DNA of 64,000 nucleotides from Granulicella sp. dw_53 (GTDB taxonomy: Bacteria > Acidobacteriota > Terriglobia > Terriglobales > Acidobacteriaceae): positions 124,001 through 188,000 of the forward strand of contig NZ_JAAVUR010000003.1 in assembly GCF_018449545.1 (NCBI RefSeq). The letters are read 5' to 3'. Within the stretch, counting starts at the first letter, position 1, and the number at the start of each line of letters is the position of its first letter. This document shows, piece by piece, positions 43,448-52,696 of the stretch. Below the pieces are notes generated by a model. The model was not told where the DNA came from. It ran no database searches and saw only the letters and a program-made list of their open reading frames with translations. Both the position numbers and the translations under genes were made by a program.

Positions 43448-44971
43448 ATGCCGAAATCAATTCCTTCGCCAAAGAAAGTTGTATTTTTCTTCCCGTCCTT
43501 CGCGAGTTCTGAGGCAACGGCTCCGCTTGGTGTTCTTGCGGTCGCTACGCCCCTGATTCGTGCGGGATATCAAGTCACACTCGTGGACTCGACGATCACA
43601 CCGGATTTCAAGAAGCGGGTGCTCGAAGAGGTTCGCGATGCTATCTGCTTGGGAATCTCGCTCGTTACAGGTCCGATGATCCGCGAGACAGTCGAGATCG
43701 CACGGGCCGTGAAGGCATGGAATCCAGACTTCCCCATTATCCTCGGTGGATGGCATCCTTCCCTGCTTCCCGACCAGACGCTCCAGGCTGACTGCGTCGA
43801 CTACATCGTCCGCGGGCAGGGCGAAGATGCGCTGCTGGACTTAGTCCAACATCTGGAGACGAGGTCGGCGCCCGATCTCATTCCAGGGATCGGCTTCAAG
43901 CGTGGCGGCAAACTTATTCTTACGCCGGAGCGGCCGTTGAAGCCTTTGGCCGATATGCCACCGAAGGCGTATCACATTGCGGATTTCGATGCTTATGAAC
44001 GCGGCTGCGGAAAGCGCTGGGCTATGTATACTTCGAGCCTGGCGTGTCCGTTTAACTGCGCGTATTGTACGAACGCCGGAGTCTATGGGCGCAAGTGGAA
44101 CGCCCTGTCGCCAGAGCAGTTCGTCGAAGAGACTGTCGACCTGACGAGACGCTACCGACTCGAGATGCTGTGGGTGGTCGACGACAACTTCCTGGTCGAT
44201 CTCGATCGCGCCCGAGGTATTGCAGAAGGACTGGTGCGCGAGAACTCTCAGTTCAAGTGGAGCATCCAGGCGACGACGAATATGGTTGCGAGACTCTCTC
44301 CGGAGGATCTCAAGCTGCTTCGGCGCGCGGGTCTGCACCAGGTCTGCCAAGGAGTCGACTCAGGGTCGCCCAAGATCCTGCAACTGATGAACAAGACCTT
44401 CCAGGACTTTGACCAGATCTACGAGAGCGCTGCACGGTGCCTCTCGGCGGATATACGACCTTCGTTCAATATCATCTTCGCCTTTCCTGGCGAGGGTCCG
44501 AAGGAGCGCAGGGAGACGGTGAGCTTCATGATGGATGTTTGCCGACGTTTCCCTGGGGCAGAGTTCTGGACGAATATCTTCACGCCTTATCCGGGCTCTC
44601 CGATTATGGAGCGGGCGAAGGAGATTGGCATCGAAGTGCCGGCTACGCTGGAAGGATGGGCTGACTTCTTTCCGCGCTACACGACGCTGCCGTGGCTGAA
44701 GGGTGAGGAGCACAAGCGGCTTCAGGTAACGCGCGATTATCTTCGTATTGCATTCGACCGTATTCCTATCGCGGCCGATACTCGCGGGCCGATTACGCGA
44801 ATCGTTCAGAAGTCCATCTCATTGCCGGCTCGCTGGCGTCTTGACAACGATGTCTATAAGTATCCTGTCGAGATCTGGTTGAACAATAAGCTAAAGAAAC
44901 GAATGGCAGCGAGTAAGCCTGCCGTCGACGCCAAGAGACTCGCCAACACACCGGCGGAGGCAGCGTGCTGA
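43448..44971 (+). CDS. B12-binding-type radical SAM protein 1
   Basis: A 507-residue protein. Residues 1-140 form a Rossmann-like cobalamin-binding type domain (VVFFFP..., GISLVTGPMIRETV, IILGGWHPSLLPDQ). The radical SAM 4Fe-4S motif is C200, C204, C207 (CPFNCAYC), followed by the barrel with GVDSGSPKILQLMNK and FAFPGEG. The layout matches the BchE/HpnP-like class, whose members methylate or rearrange unactivated carbons. The C-terminal 90 residues are helical with no cluster-binding Cys set visible. It overlaps gene 2 by seven bases. Substrate unknown. Confidence 0.9.
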   Translation: MPKSIPSPKKVVFFFPSFASSEATAPLGVLAVATPLIRAGYQVTLVDSTITPDFKKRVLEEVRDAICLGISLVTGPMIRETVEIARAVKAWNPDFPIILGGWHPSLLPDQTLQADCVDYIVRGQGEDALLDLVQHLETRSAPDLIPGIGFKRGGKLILTPERPLKPLADMPPKAYHIADFDAYERGCGKRWAMYTSSLACPFNCAYCTNAGVYGRKWNALSPEQFVEETVDLTRRYRLEMLWVVDDNFLVDLDRARGIAEGLVRENSQFKWSIQATTNMVARLSPEDLKLLRRAGLHQVCQGVDSGSPKILQLMNKTFQDFDQIYESAARCLSADIRPSFNIIFAFPGEGPKERRETVSFMMDVCRRFPGAEFWTNIFTPYPGSPIMERAKEIGIEVPATLEGWADFFPRYTTLPWLKGEEHKRLQVTRDYLRIAFDRIPIAADTRGPITRIVQKSISLPARWRLDNDVYKYPVEIWLNNKLKKRMAASKPAVDAKRLANTPAEAAC

Positions 44972-46467
44972 CGCGGGGCAAGGTCGTCCTGTTCTATCCA
45001 CCGTACGATGGGCCTCCGCTTGGAGCGCCGCTTGCGCTGTTGTCGCTCGCGGGACCGTTGCGTGAAGCTAACTTCGAGGTAGTGTTGATCGATGCGGCGA
45101 TTGAGCCGAAGTATCTGACGCGGATTGAGGAAGAGTGCAAGACGGCGCTTTGCATCGGTATCTCCGTGCTGACCGGACCCATGATCCGAGGTGCTATTGA
45201 AGCGGCTCTCCATGTGAAGAGCCGTACACCAGAGGTCTGCGTCGTCTTTGGGGGATGGCATCCGACGCTTTGTCCTGAGTCGACGCTGCGAGAGCCTTAT
45301 GTCGATGTTGTGGTGCGTGGGCAAGGGGAGATTACTCTTGTCGAGCTTGCGAGCGCGCTCGCACAGAAGCGGCCTTTGGATTTAATTCCGGGCATCTCCT
45401 GGAAGAAGCAGGGGCGACTGATTGAGAACCTGGAGCGACGGGTTCAACCGATCGATACCTTCGCCCCACCCGCCTTCGATATGACGGACTTCGATGCGTA
45501 TGAGCGCATCTCCGGCAAGCGCGAACTGGCGTATGCCACAAGCGTGGGCTGTCCTTATGCCTGTAACTACTGCACCGATATGGTGGTGTATAAGCGGCGC
45601 TTCAACGCCTATGCTGCTGAGCATGTCGTCGAGGAGTTAGTCGGCCTGGTGGCGCGTTATCGCATCACCAATGTGGCTCTGCTGGACTCCAACTTCCCTG
45701 TTGATTTGCGTAGAGCGATCGCCATCGCGAAGGGTATACGTGATTCGGGTGTGAAGTTTACGTGGACCTTTCAGGCATCGACGGACTTCATCTGCCGAAT
45801 GAGCCAGGAGGAGGTTCAGTTGCTTGCCGATAGCGGGGTGAGCTACATGGGGTTTGGAACGGAGTCTACTTCGCAGGCCGTTCTTAAGATGATGAACAAG
45901 CGCCATCAACGTGTCGATGAGATGTACGAGACCGCTCGCAAGGCTAACCTCGCCGGCATACGCATCACCTTCAATCTCATTCTTGGCTACCCCGGAGAGA
46001 CTGAGGCTGACAGGCTTATTACCTTCCGGACGATGAGTGATATCGGGCGTCAGTTCAGTAATGTTCGCTTCTCACCGAATATCTTTACGCCTTATCCCGG
46101 TATTCCTATCTGGCCCCAGTTGCGCGATCTTGGTGTAATTGAACCGCAGACGCTGGAGGATTGGATGACGATGCCACTAGGGGCCAACCTGCTGCCTTGG
46201 CTCCGGGGGCGGGCACTCACGCGACTCAATCGCATGCTTGCTTATTTTCTGCTGCTCAACCAGGTGCGGCGGCATTCTAAGAAGACGGCCTTGGTGCAGA
46301 AGATCACTAGCTTTCTCGTTGAGACGCCGATCCAATGGCGACTGCGCTCCAGCTTGTTTTATTGTCCGTGGGAGATATGGCTTGCTGAGCTTTCTGAGCG
46401 CATCGTCAAGCGACGTTCTCTTGTTACTGGCCAGGAGTTACCTGTGGAGCCAGCTAATGCGTGCTGA
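44965..46467 (+). CDS. B12-binding-type radical SAM protein 2
   Basis: A 500-residue paralogue of protein 1, starting at GTG 44965 inside the end of that gene. The B12-type domain has GISVLTGPMIRGAIEAAL and VFGGWHPTLCPESTL. The 4Fe-4S cysteines are C196, C200, C203 (CPYACNYC), with FGTESTSQAVLKMMNK and LGYPGET in the barrel. Close similarity to protein 1 suggests duplication and action on the same or sequential intermediates. The C-terminus again ends in Ala-Cys. Confidence 0.9.
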   Translation: MLTRGKVVLFYPPYDGPPLGAPLALLSLAGPLREANFEVVLIDAAIEPKYLTRIEEECKTALCIGISVLTGPMIRGAIEAALHVKSRTPEVCVVFGGWHPTLCPESTLREPYVDVVVRGQGEITLVELASALAQKRPLDLIPGISWKKQGRLIENLERRVQPIDTFAPPAFDMTDFDAYERISGKRELAYATSVGCPYACNYCTDMVVYKRRFNAYAAEHVVEELVGLVARYRITNVALLDSNFPVDLRRAIAIAKGIRDSGVKFTWTFQASTDFICRMSQEEVQLLADSGVSYMGFGTESTSQAVLKMMNKRHQRVDEMYETARKANLAGIRITFNLILGYPGETEADRLITFRTMSDIGRQFSNVRFSPNIFTPYPGIPIWPQLRDLGVIEPQTLEDWMTMPLGANLLPWLRGRALTRLNRMLAYFLLLNQVRRHSKKTALVQKITSFLVETPIQWRLRSSLFYCPWEIWLAELSERIVKRRSLVTGQELPVEPANAC

Positions 46468-46490
46468 TCATTTTTGCCTAGAGGTAGTCC

Positions 46491-47990
46491 ATGGCTGATG
46501 TACTGCTAACACATTCCAACCATCTCGCCTATGATGCGAAGCAATTGCGGAAGATGCAGCCGTATCCTCCGCTGGGCACGCTCTATGCGGCAACGGCGCT
46601 CCGCGCGGCGGGCATCTCTGTCGCGGTCTACGATACGACTTTCAATAAGCCTCTTCCGGGCTTCCTTGAGGCATTGACAGAACACCAGCCGAAGATTGTC
46701 GTCATATACGAGGACGACTTCAATTTTGTAACCAAGATGTGTCTGCTGCATATGCGGGAGTTGGCAAACGAGCTCTCTACGATAGCCCACGCTTCGGGAA
46801 TTGCCGTGGTGGTTCATGGGTCGGATGCTACCGATCATCCACAGGAGTATTTGGATAATGGAGCCGATTTTGTTCTCAATGGTGAAGCGGAACAGACCTT
46901 GCAGGATCTTTGCCGTTCGCTTTTGCAGGATGGGCGAGTCGAAGTAGAGGCTGTTCCTGGACTCGTGCGTTACTCAGCGGCCGATGGCAGTCTGGAAAAA
47001 CTATTGCCAGCGCCTAAGAATCCTTCGTGGGCCGCCCTGCCGCGGGTCGAGAGAGGGCTGATCGATCTTGAACCGTATCGACGGTCCTGGACGGAAGCGC
47101 ATGGTTATTTTTCGACGAACGTCGTTTCGAGCCGTGGGTGTCCCTATGGTTGCAATTGGTGTGCGAAGCCGATCTCTGGTAATCGATTCCATCTGCGTGC
47201 TCCTGAGGAAGTAGCGGCGGAGATGCACGAGTTGAAGACGCTCTTCGGGGTGCAGCATATCTGGTTTGGCGACGATGTCTTTGCGTTGGATCGGCACTGG
47301 ATAGAGCAGTTCGCGAACGCTGTTGAATCTTATGGCGAGGTTGTTCCCTTTAAGATTCAGTCTCGTGCCGACTTAATGAGCGAGGCGACTGTTGCTTCTC
47401 TGAAGCGGGCAGGCTGCGCTGAGATATGGATGGGCGTGGAGTCGGGCTCGCAGGTGATCCTCGATGCCATGAACAAAGGGCTGAAGCTCTCTACGGTTCA
47501 TGTCGCTCGGGAGAGACTTGCGAAGGCTGGCATACGGGCTTGTTACTTTCTTCAGTTTGGTTACCCGGGTGAAGGGTGGGACGAGATCTGCGAGACGGTG
47601 CAGCTAGTGCGGGATACGAGGCCGGATGATATTGGGGTGTCTCTCTCCTATCCCCTGCCGGGTACCGGCTTCTTCGAGCGTGTGCAAGCGCAGTTGGGGA
47701 TAAAACGGAATTGGGTTGATAGCGATGATCTCTGCACGATGCATATCGCCAGTTACACAGATAGTTTTTATCACGCTCTTCGGGATGCGCTGCATGCTGA
47801 GGTAGCGGGATGGCATGCGCCGGCTGATCCGTTTGACGCATCCATAGGCGAATCGTTATGGATGCGTGTGCATGAGATGGAACCGTTGAGCAGGAACGTC
47901 AATGTGCTTTCTTTACCTACCGCTCCCGCTGGGGAGGTGCGAGGCGCATTTGTGCCGCTCCAGGAGCTTGTGGTTGAGAGGAGATCCTGA
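46491..47990 (+). CDS. B12-binding-type radical SAM protein 3
   Basis: A 499-residue protein of a second subgroup (with protein 4), opening ADVLLTHSN and YPPLGTLYAATALRAAGISV. The B12-type domain is more diverged (VVVHGSDATDHPQEYLDNGA). The 4Fe-4S cysteines are C217, C221, C224 (CPYGCNWC), with MGVESGSQVILDAMNKG and FGYPGEG following. A 23-base gap separates it from protein 2; its stop overlaps the start of protein 4. Confidence 0.9.
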   Translation: MADVLLTHSNHLAYDAKQLRKMQPYPPLGTLYAATALRAAGISVAVYDTTFNKPLPGFLEALTEHQPKIVVIYEDDFNFVTKMCLLHMRELANELSTIAHASGIAVVVHGSDATDHPQEYLDNGADFVLNGEAEQTLQDLCRSLLQDGRVEVEAVPGLVRYSAADGSLEKLLPAPKNPSWAALPRVERGLIDLEPYRRSWTEAHGYFSTNVVSSRGCPYGCNWCAKPISGNRFHLRAPEEVAAEMHELKTLFGVQHIWFGDDVFALDRHWIEQFANAVESYGEVVPFKIQSRADLMSEATVASLKRAGCAEIWMGVESGSQVILDAMNKGLKLSTVHVARERLAKAGIRACYFLQFGYPGEGWDEICETVQLVRDTRPDDIGVSLSYPLPGTGFFERVQAQLGIKRNWVDSDDLCTMHIASYTDSFYHALRDALHAEVAGWHAPADPFDASIGESLWMRVHEMEPLSRNVNVLSLPTAPAGEVRGAFVPLQELVVERRS

Positions 47991-49396
47991 TGCCCGACCT
48001 CTTACTTACGCACGGATATTTTCTCTACGAAGATCCCAAAGAGATGCAGATCATGAAGCCTTATGCACCTTTGGGCATTCTGTATCTCTGTTCGCACCTA
48101 CGGAAACAGGGGTTCGATGTTGAGGTCTTTGATACTACTTTCTCCAGCCGTAATGCGCTCTTCCACCATCTTCAGACAGAGACGCCGACTGCGCTTGGCA
48201 TCTATGCGAACCTGATGACTCGGAGCAATGTTGTAGAGATTATTAAGGTAGCGCGAGAAGCAGGTTGGCGAGTTATCGTGGGTGGGCCGGAGCCTGGTGC
48301 TTATGCGCAAGAGTTTCTGGAGTCGGGTGCGGATTTTGTCGTCTTCGGCGAAGGCGAGTCCACGATGCAGGAGTTGCTGACTGCCTTTCGCGACGGCTGC
48401 GATGGCACAGGCGATGGATGGAAGGCGAAGATTGCCGGTACGGCCTATCTCGATCAAGAGGGAGTGTTTCACCAGAATCTCCCGCGCACGCAGATTGCAG
48501 ATCTAGATGCGCAGCCGTGGCCTGCACGCGAGGCTATCGATTTGCATCGGTATGTCAATACGTGGAGGACGCATCATCAGCAAGGTTCGGTGAACTTCAT
48601 CACGGCACGAGGATGTCCCTACAAGTGCCGTTGGTGTAGCCATCAGGTCTACGGGCAGACACATCGCCGCCGCGATCCTATCAAGGTGGTGGACGAGCTG
48701 GAGTGGTTGCTGACGGAGTATACCCCCGATATTGCCTGGGTATCGGACGACGTCTTCACGATCAATCATGAATGGATACGGAAGTATGCTGGGGAGATGC
48801 GACGACGCGGCCTGCATATTCCTTTTGAGTGCATCTCGCGCGCTGACCGCTTGAATGAAGAGATGCTCGATCTGCTGGCGGAGCTGGGTTGCTTCCGAAT
48901 TTGGATCGGGTCTGAGAGTGGTTCGCAACGACTGCTCGATTCGATGGATCGCGGTGTGAAGGTGGAGCAGGTGCAGAGGGCTGTTGAGATGAGCCGGGCA
49001 CGTAAGATCCAGAGCGGGATGTTTTTGATGTGGGGTTACGAAGGTGAAGAGATGGAGGACATTGAGGCTACTATCCGTCACGTCAGCAAGGCGAAGCCCG
49101 ATATCTTCTTTACGACGGTCTCCTATCCGATCAAGGGCACTCCTTATTATCAGCAGATCCAAAGCAAGCTGGTGCAGTTGAAGCCATGGGCGGAGACGTC
49201 TGATCGGGAGATCAAGATCGCTGGGCGGCATTCGCGGGCCTACTATGCGCATGCCGATAAGCTGCTTCGCGACGAGGTTCAACTGGCAAAGCTTCGTGAG
49301 GTGGAGACGGACTCAACCCTTCTCGAAGAGCTGAGCATGAGCATTCAGGCTTCACGCGAGGGACTTGTTACGACACAGAACGAGGTCGAGGCATGA
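47990..49396 (+). CDS. B12-binding-type radical SAM protein 4
   Basis: A 468-residue protein related to protein 3 (PDLLLTHGYFLYEDPKEM, YAPLGILYLCSHLRKQGFDV). The B12-type domain contains VIVGGPEPGAYAQEFLESGA. The 4Fe-4S cysteines are C209, C213, C216 (CPYKCRWC), followed by IGSESGSQRLLDSMDRG. The N-terminal DTTF element after the second strand is shared with protein 3. Its end overlaps the methyltransferase start by ATGA, so translation is coupled. Confidence 0.9.
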   Translation: MPDLLLTHGYFLYEDPKEMQIMKPYAPLGILYLCSHLRKQGFDVEVFDTTFSSRNALFHHLQTETPTALGIYANLMTRSNVVEIIKVAREAGWRVIVGGPEPGAYAQEFLESGADFVVFGEGESTMQELLTAFRDGCDGTGDGWKAKIAGTAYLDQEGVFHQNLPRTQIADLDAQPWPAREAIDLHRYVNTWRTHHQQGSVNFITARGCPYKCRWCSHQVYGQTHRRRDPIKVVDELEWLLTEYTPDIAWVSDDVFTINHEWIRKYAGEMRRRGLHIPFECISRADRLNEEMLDLLAELGCFRIWIGSESGSQRLLDSMDRGVKVEQVQRAVEMSRARKIQSGMFLMWGYEGEEMEDIEATIRHVSKAKPDIFFTTVSYPIKGTPYYQQIQSKLVQLKPWAETSDREIKIAGRHSRAYYAHADKLLRDEVQLAKLREVETDSTLLEELSMSIQASREGLVTTQNEVEA

Positions 49397-50229
49397 GTAC
49401 GAGCAGAGCAGCGCTTCCTCTCGGAGATGTTCCCGGATCGGCCGCTGGCGCGGCCTTCGATCGTATTGCCGTGGACTACGATCGCGTCTTTACCGATTCG
49501 CTCATCGGTCGGGCACAACGGGAAGCGGTATGGAAGGTCCTCCTGAGCACTTTCCATAGGAATGACAAGGTTCTCGAACTTAATTGCGGAACAGGCGAGG
49601 ATGCTCTGTTTCTCGCCGGTAACGGCATCTCCGTCTTTGCGTGTGATGCTTCGCGGGAGATGATCGCCAGGGCAGAACAGCGTCTGCGACACGAGCCGCA
49701 GCAGTCTTCCGTGGTCTTCCGTCAGTTGCCTACGGAGTTCCTTGGGGAACTTTCAGGAATGCAATTCGATGGGGCTTTTTCGAACTTCTCTGGATTGAAC
49801 TGCACAGACGACCTGGGCGCTGTCGCATCGTCTTTGGCGAGTCTTGTAAGACCGAATGGCCGCGTGGTTCTATGTCTCTCTACTCGTTATAGCCTGATCG
49901 AGATCTTCTACTATCTTGCTCTGGGACAGTGGAAGAAGGCATCGAGACGATGGAAGGGATATAGCGAAGCTAAGCTCGATGGCGCGAAGTTTACGGTGTA
50001 TTATCCGACCGTTCGCCAGATCCGGCGTTATTTTCGCGATGATTTTCGTCTGTACTCCTGCACGGGAATTGGAGTGGCGGTGCCCCCTTCTTATTTGGAG
50101 ATGTGGGCCCGAAAGCACTCTTTTCTTTTTGGTTTGCTTCGACGCCTGGAAGGATTCTTTTCCACGCTGCCCATCTTTCGCAGTACCGGCGATCATGTTC
50201 TGCTTTGCTTCGAGAGGATACCCCGATGA
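49393..50229 (+). CDS. Class I SAM-dependent methyltransferase
   Basis: A 278-residue protein with the Rossmann methyltransferase core: motif I VLELNCGTGEDALFLA, acidic residue in VFACDASREMIARAEQ, and motif IV-V region FSNFSGLNCTDDLGAVASSL. A C-terminal helical extension (about residues 165-278) probably shapes the substrate pocket. It starts inside the end of radical SAM gene 4 and its stop overlaps the next methyltransferase start. Methyl acceptor unknown. Confidence 0.88.
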   Translation: MSTSRAALPLGDVPGSAAGAAFDRIAVDYDRVFTDSLIGRAQREAVWKVLLSTFHRNDKVLELNCGTGEDALFLAGNGISVFACDASREMIARAEQRLRHEPQQSSVVFRQLPTEFLGELSGMQFDGAFSNFSGLNCTDDLGAVASSLASLVRPNGRVVLCLSTRYSLIEIFYYLALGQWKKASRRWKGYSEAKLDGAKFTVYYPTVRQIRRYFRDDFRLYSCTGIGVAVPPSYLEMWARKHSFLFGLLRRLEGFFSTLPIFRSTGDHVLLCFERIPR

Positions 50230-51230
50230 TGGTGACGCAGAGGGATGAGATCGATACCGTCGAAGGGACGCGGGAGGGTGAGAGCGTCACGCTGCTGTGT
50301 TGGCGTTGTGGCGCGCCTTCCATCGAGATGACCCCGGAGACGCGCGCTGGCTCCGGCGAACGCGTATGCCTTGGCTGCATGGCTGTAACGAAGTACAAAG
50401 AGGGGATCTGGCAGGCGCTCTCTCCGCAACAGATCGAGCGCTTTCAGCGTTTCGTCGCAGAGTATGAGTTTATTCGCTCCGCCGAAGGCCGAGGAAGCGA
50501 TAAGTCAGACTACTACCTCAGCCTGCCCTACAAAGATATCTCTGGCCGTAATAGCGACCAATGGAAGATACGAGCCTGCACCTTCGGGTCGATCGTAAAG
50601 CACATCGTTTCGCCGCTGGCTAAAGCTCGCAGACGTTCGCTCAGGATCCTCGACCTTGGCGCAGGCAACGGTTGGATGAGTTATAGGTTGTCCCTTATGG
50701 GACACCAACCCATTGCGGTGGATCTATTAAGCAACGATCAGGATGGACTTGGTGCCGCTATCCACTTCAGCTCCCAGGTCGAACCCCTATTCCCTCGAGT
50801 TCAAGCTGAACTCGACCAGCTTCCATTTCCATCGCCCATCTTCGACCTTGTGATCTTCAATGCATCGTTCCATTACTCGCAAGACTATCAACGTACGTTA
50901 GCGGAGGCTCTTCGCTGCACACGCTCCGGTGGCGGTGTGGTGATTGCAGATACGCCGTGGTACGCACGAGAAGAGAGTGGGATAAGAATGGTGGAAGAGA
51001 AGCATAAACACTTCGCATCAACGTACGGGTTCTCATCAAACTCGATCTCCAGCCAGGAGTACATTACGCCAGAACGGCTGAATCAATTGCAAGAGACGTT
51101 CAAGCTGGAGTGGCGCATGATCAAGCCTTTCTATGGGATTCAGTGGTCGCTTCGACCGGTTCGGGCAAAGCTCGAGGGGCGGCGACCACCGTCGGAGTTC
51201 CGTATCTATACGACGTGGGCCGGCCAATGA
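50226..51230 (+). CDS. Methyltransferase with N-terminal zinc ribbon
   Basis: A 334-residue protein from the ATG at 50226, which overlaps the previous stop. The N-terminus has two CxxC pairs (LLCWRCGAPS and VCLGCMAV), a probable zinc ribbon. The class I methyltransferase core follows: RILDLGAGNGWMSYRLSLMG, AVDLLSNDQDGLGAA and FDLVIFNASFHYSQDY. The ribbon may bind a partner or a carrier-bound substrate. It overlaps radical SAM gene 5 by ATGA. Confidence 0.85.
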   Translation: MMVTQRDEIDTVEGTREGESVTLLCWRCGAPSIEMTPETRAGSGERVCLGCMAVTKYKEGIWQALSPQQIERFQRFVAEYEFIRSAEGRGSDKSDYYLSLPYKDISGRNSDQWKIRACTFGSIVKHIVSPLAKARRRSLRILDLGAGNGWMSYRLSLMGHQPIAVDLLSNDQDGLGAAIHFSSQVEPLFPRVQAELDQLPFPSPIFDLVIFNASFHYSQDYQRTLAEALRCTRSGGGVVIADTPWYAREESGIRMVEEKHKHFASTYGFSSNSISSQEYITPERLNQLQETFKLEWRMIKPFYGIQWSLRPVRAKLEGRRPPSEFRIYTTWAGQ

Positions 51231-52696
51231 TCATTCTCTACCATCCACGCGCTACGCGGCCTCGGAACCGAAGGCTACCGCTTGCTGTGCTCGCTCTCGC
51301 TGCTGCACTTGAAGGACGAGAGGAGTACGAGATTGTCGATGGAAACCTCGAAGACGATCCGACGGCTCGCATCCTGCAACTTATCGATCAGCACAAGGTT
51401 GAATTGCTGGGTGTCTCGGCTATGCCAGGACCACAGATGGTGGCAGCGATGGAGACATCGCGTGAGGTTCGCCGCCTTCATCCTAAGGTACCGATCTGCT
51501 GGGGTGGATATTTCGCATCTATTTATCCGGACGCGGCGCTCAATGCCCGCTATGTAGACTTCGTAGCTCGTGGACAGGGGGAGGATACCCTCCTTGAACT
51601 TCTCGATGCGTTGCGCGGCAATCGTCCTCTGGACTCGGTGCTGGGCATCTCTTATAAAGATATGTTCGGGCTGCGACACGACAATGGCGAGCGTCCCATG
51701 AAGGGACCGGATGAGTTTCCGTGGTCTCCGTTTCATCGCCTTCCGGTTGAAAAATATTTGCGGCCTTCTTTCTTTGGCAAGCGAACCGCTGTTCACCACG
51801 CGAGCATCGGTTGTCCCTTCAACTGCAGCTTCTGCGGTGTTCATGCGGCGTATGGCAATAAGGAGAAGATGGAGTCTCCGGAGCGCACGGTCGCCATCTT
51901 GACTCACCTTGTGGAACGATATGGCGCGGACTCGGTTCAGTTCTACGATATGAACTTCTTCCTACGCGAGGATCATGCGCGGGAGCTCTGCGACCGTATG
52001 ACGCATTTGAAGCTTCGATGGTGGTGCGAAGCTCGCGTGGACATTATGTCCAAATACTCGGATGAGACCTTTGCCGCGATCAAGCGGGCGGGGTGCGCGA
52101 TGATCTTCTTCGGTGCGGAGTCTGGTTCTGATTGGGTGCTCGAAGAGATGCAAAAGGGCATCACCACGGAGCAGACGCTCGAGGTGGCGCGGCGTACAAG
52201 GAAGTTCGGCATCATTCCTGAGTTCTCTTTTGTGATCGGCAATCCCAACGACCCGGACCGCGATACGCGTGAGACGCTGCGATTTATCCGCAAGATCAAA
52301 CGCATCAATCCGGATTCAGAGATCATCATCCAGCACTACACTCCGACGCCACAGCCGCACAACGCGGGTGGAGAGATGTACGGGAAGATCGAAGTTCCAT
52401 TTCCAGATTCACCGGCTGGTTGGGCCACGAGCGACTGGATGAACTTTACTCTGCGCATCGACACGAATGCTCCGTGGCTCAAACGCCGGACGAAAAAGCT
52501 AATCGATAACTTCGAGATCGTTGTAGGGTCGCGCTGGCCAACGGTGCAGGATATTCGTGCACCACGTTGGAGCCGCGTATTTCTACAGGTTCTCAGCGCG
52601 TGGCGCTATGCCTTTCACTTCTACCGATTTCCTTTCGAGCTTCATCTCGCGAACCAGTTCATCGCTTTGCGTAAACCAAAACGGGAGAGCCTGTGA
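51227..52696 (+). CDS. B12-binding-type radical SAM protein 5
   Basis: A 489-residue protein from the ATG at 51227, closer to proteins 1 and 2 than to 3 and 4 (GVSAMPGPQMVAAMETSREV, CWGGYFASIYPDAALNARYV, VARGQGEDTLLELLDAL). The 4Fe-4S cysteines are C196, C200, C203 (CPFNCSFC), followed by FGAESGSDWVLEEMQKG and VIGNPNDPDRDT. Overlaps the preceding and following genes by four bases each. An upstream frame extension lies inside the methyltransferase gene and is not needed. Confidence 0.9.
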   Translation: MIILYHPRATRPRNRRLPLAVLALAAALEGREEYEIVDGNLEDDPTARILQLIDQHKVELLGVSAMPGPQMVAAMETSREVRRLHPKVPICWGGYFASIYPDAALNARYVDFVARGQGEDTLLELLDALRGNRPLDSVLGISYKDMFGLRHDNGERPMKGPDEFPWSPFHRLPVEKYLRPSFFGKRTAVHHASIGCPFNCSFCGVHAAYGNKEKMESPERTVAILTHLVERYGADSVQFYDMNFFLREDHARELCDRMTHLKLRWWCEARVDIMSKYSDETFAAIKRAGCAMIFFGAESGSDWVLEEMQKGITTEQTLEVARRTRKFGIIPEFSFVIGNPNDPDRDTRETLRFIRKIKRINPDSEIIIQHYTPTPQPHNAGGEMYGKIEVPFPDSPAGWATSDWMNFTLRIDTNAPWLKRRTKKLIDNFEIVVGSRWPTVQDIRAPRWSRVFLQVLSAWRYAFHFYRFPFELHLANQFIALRKPKRESL

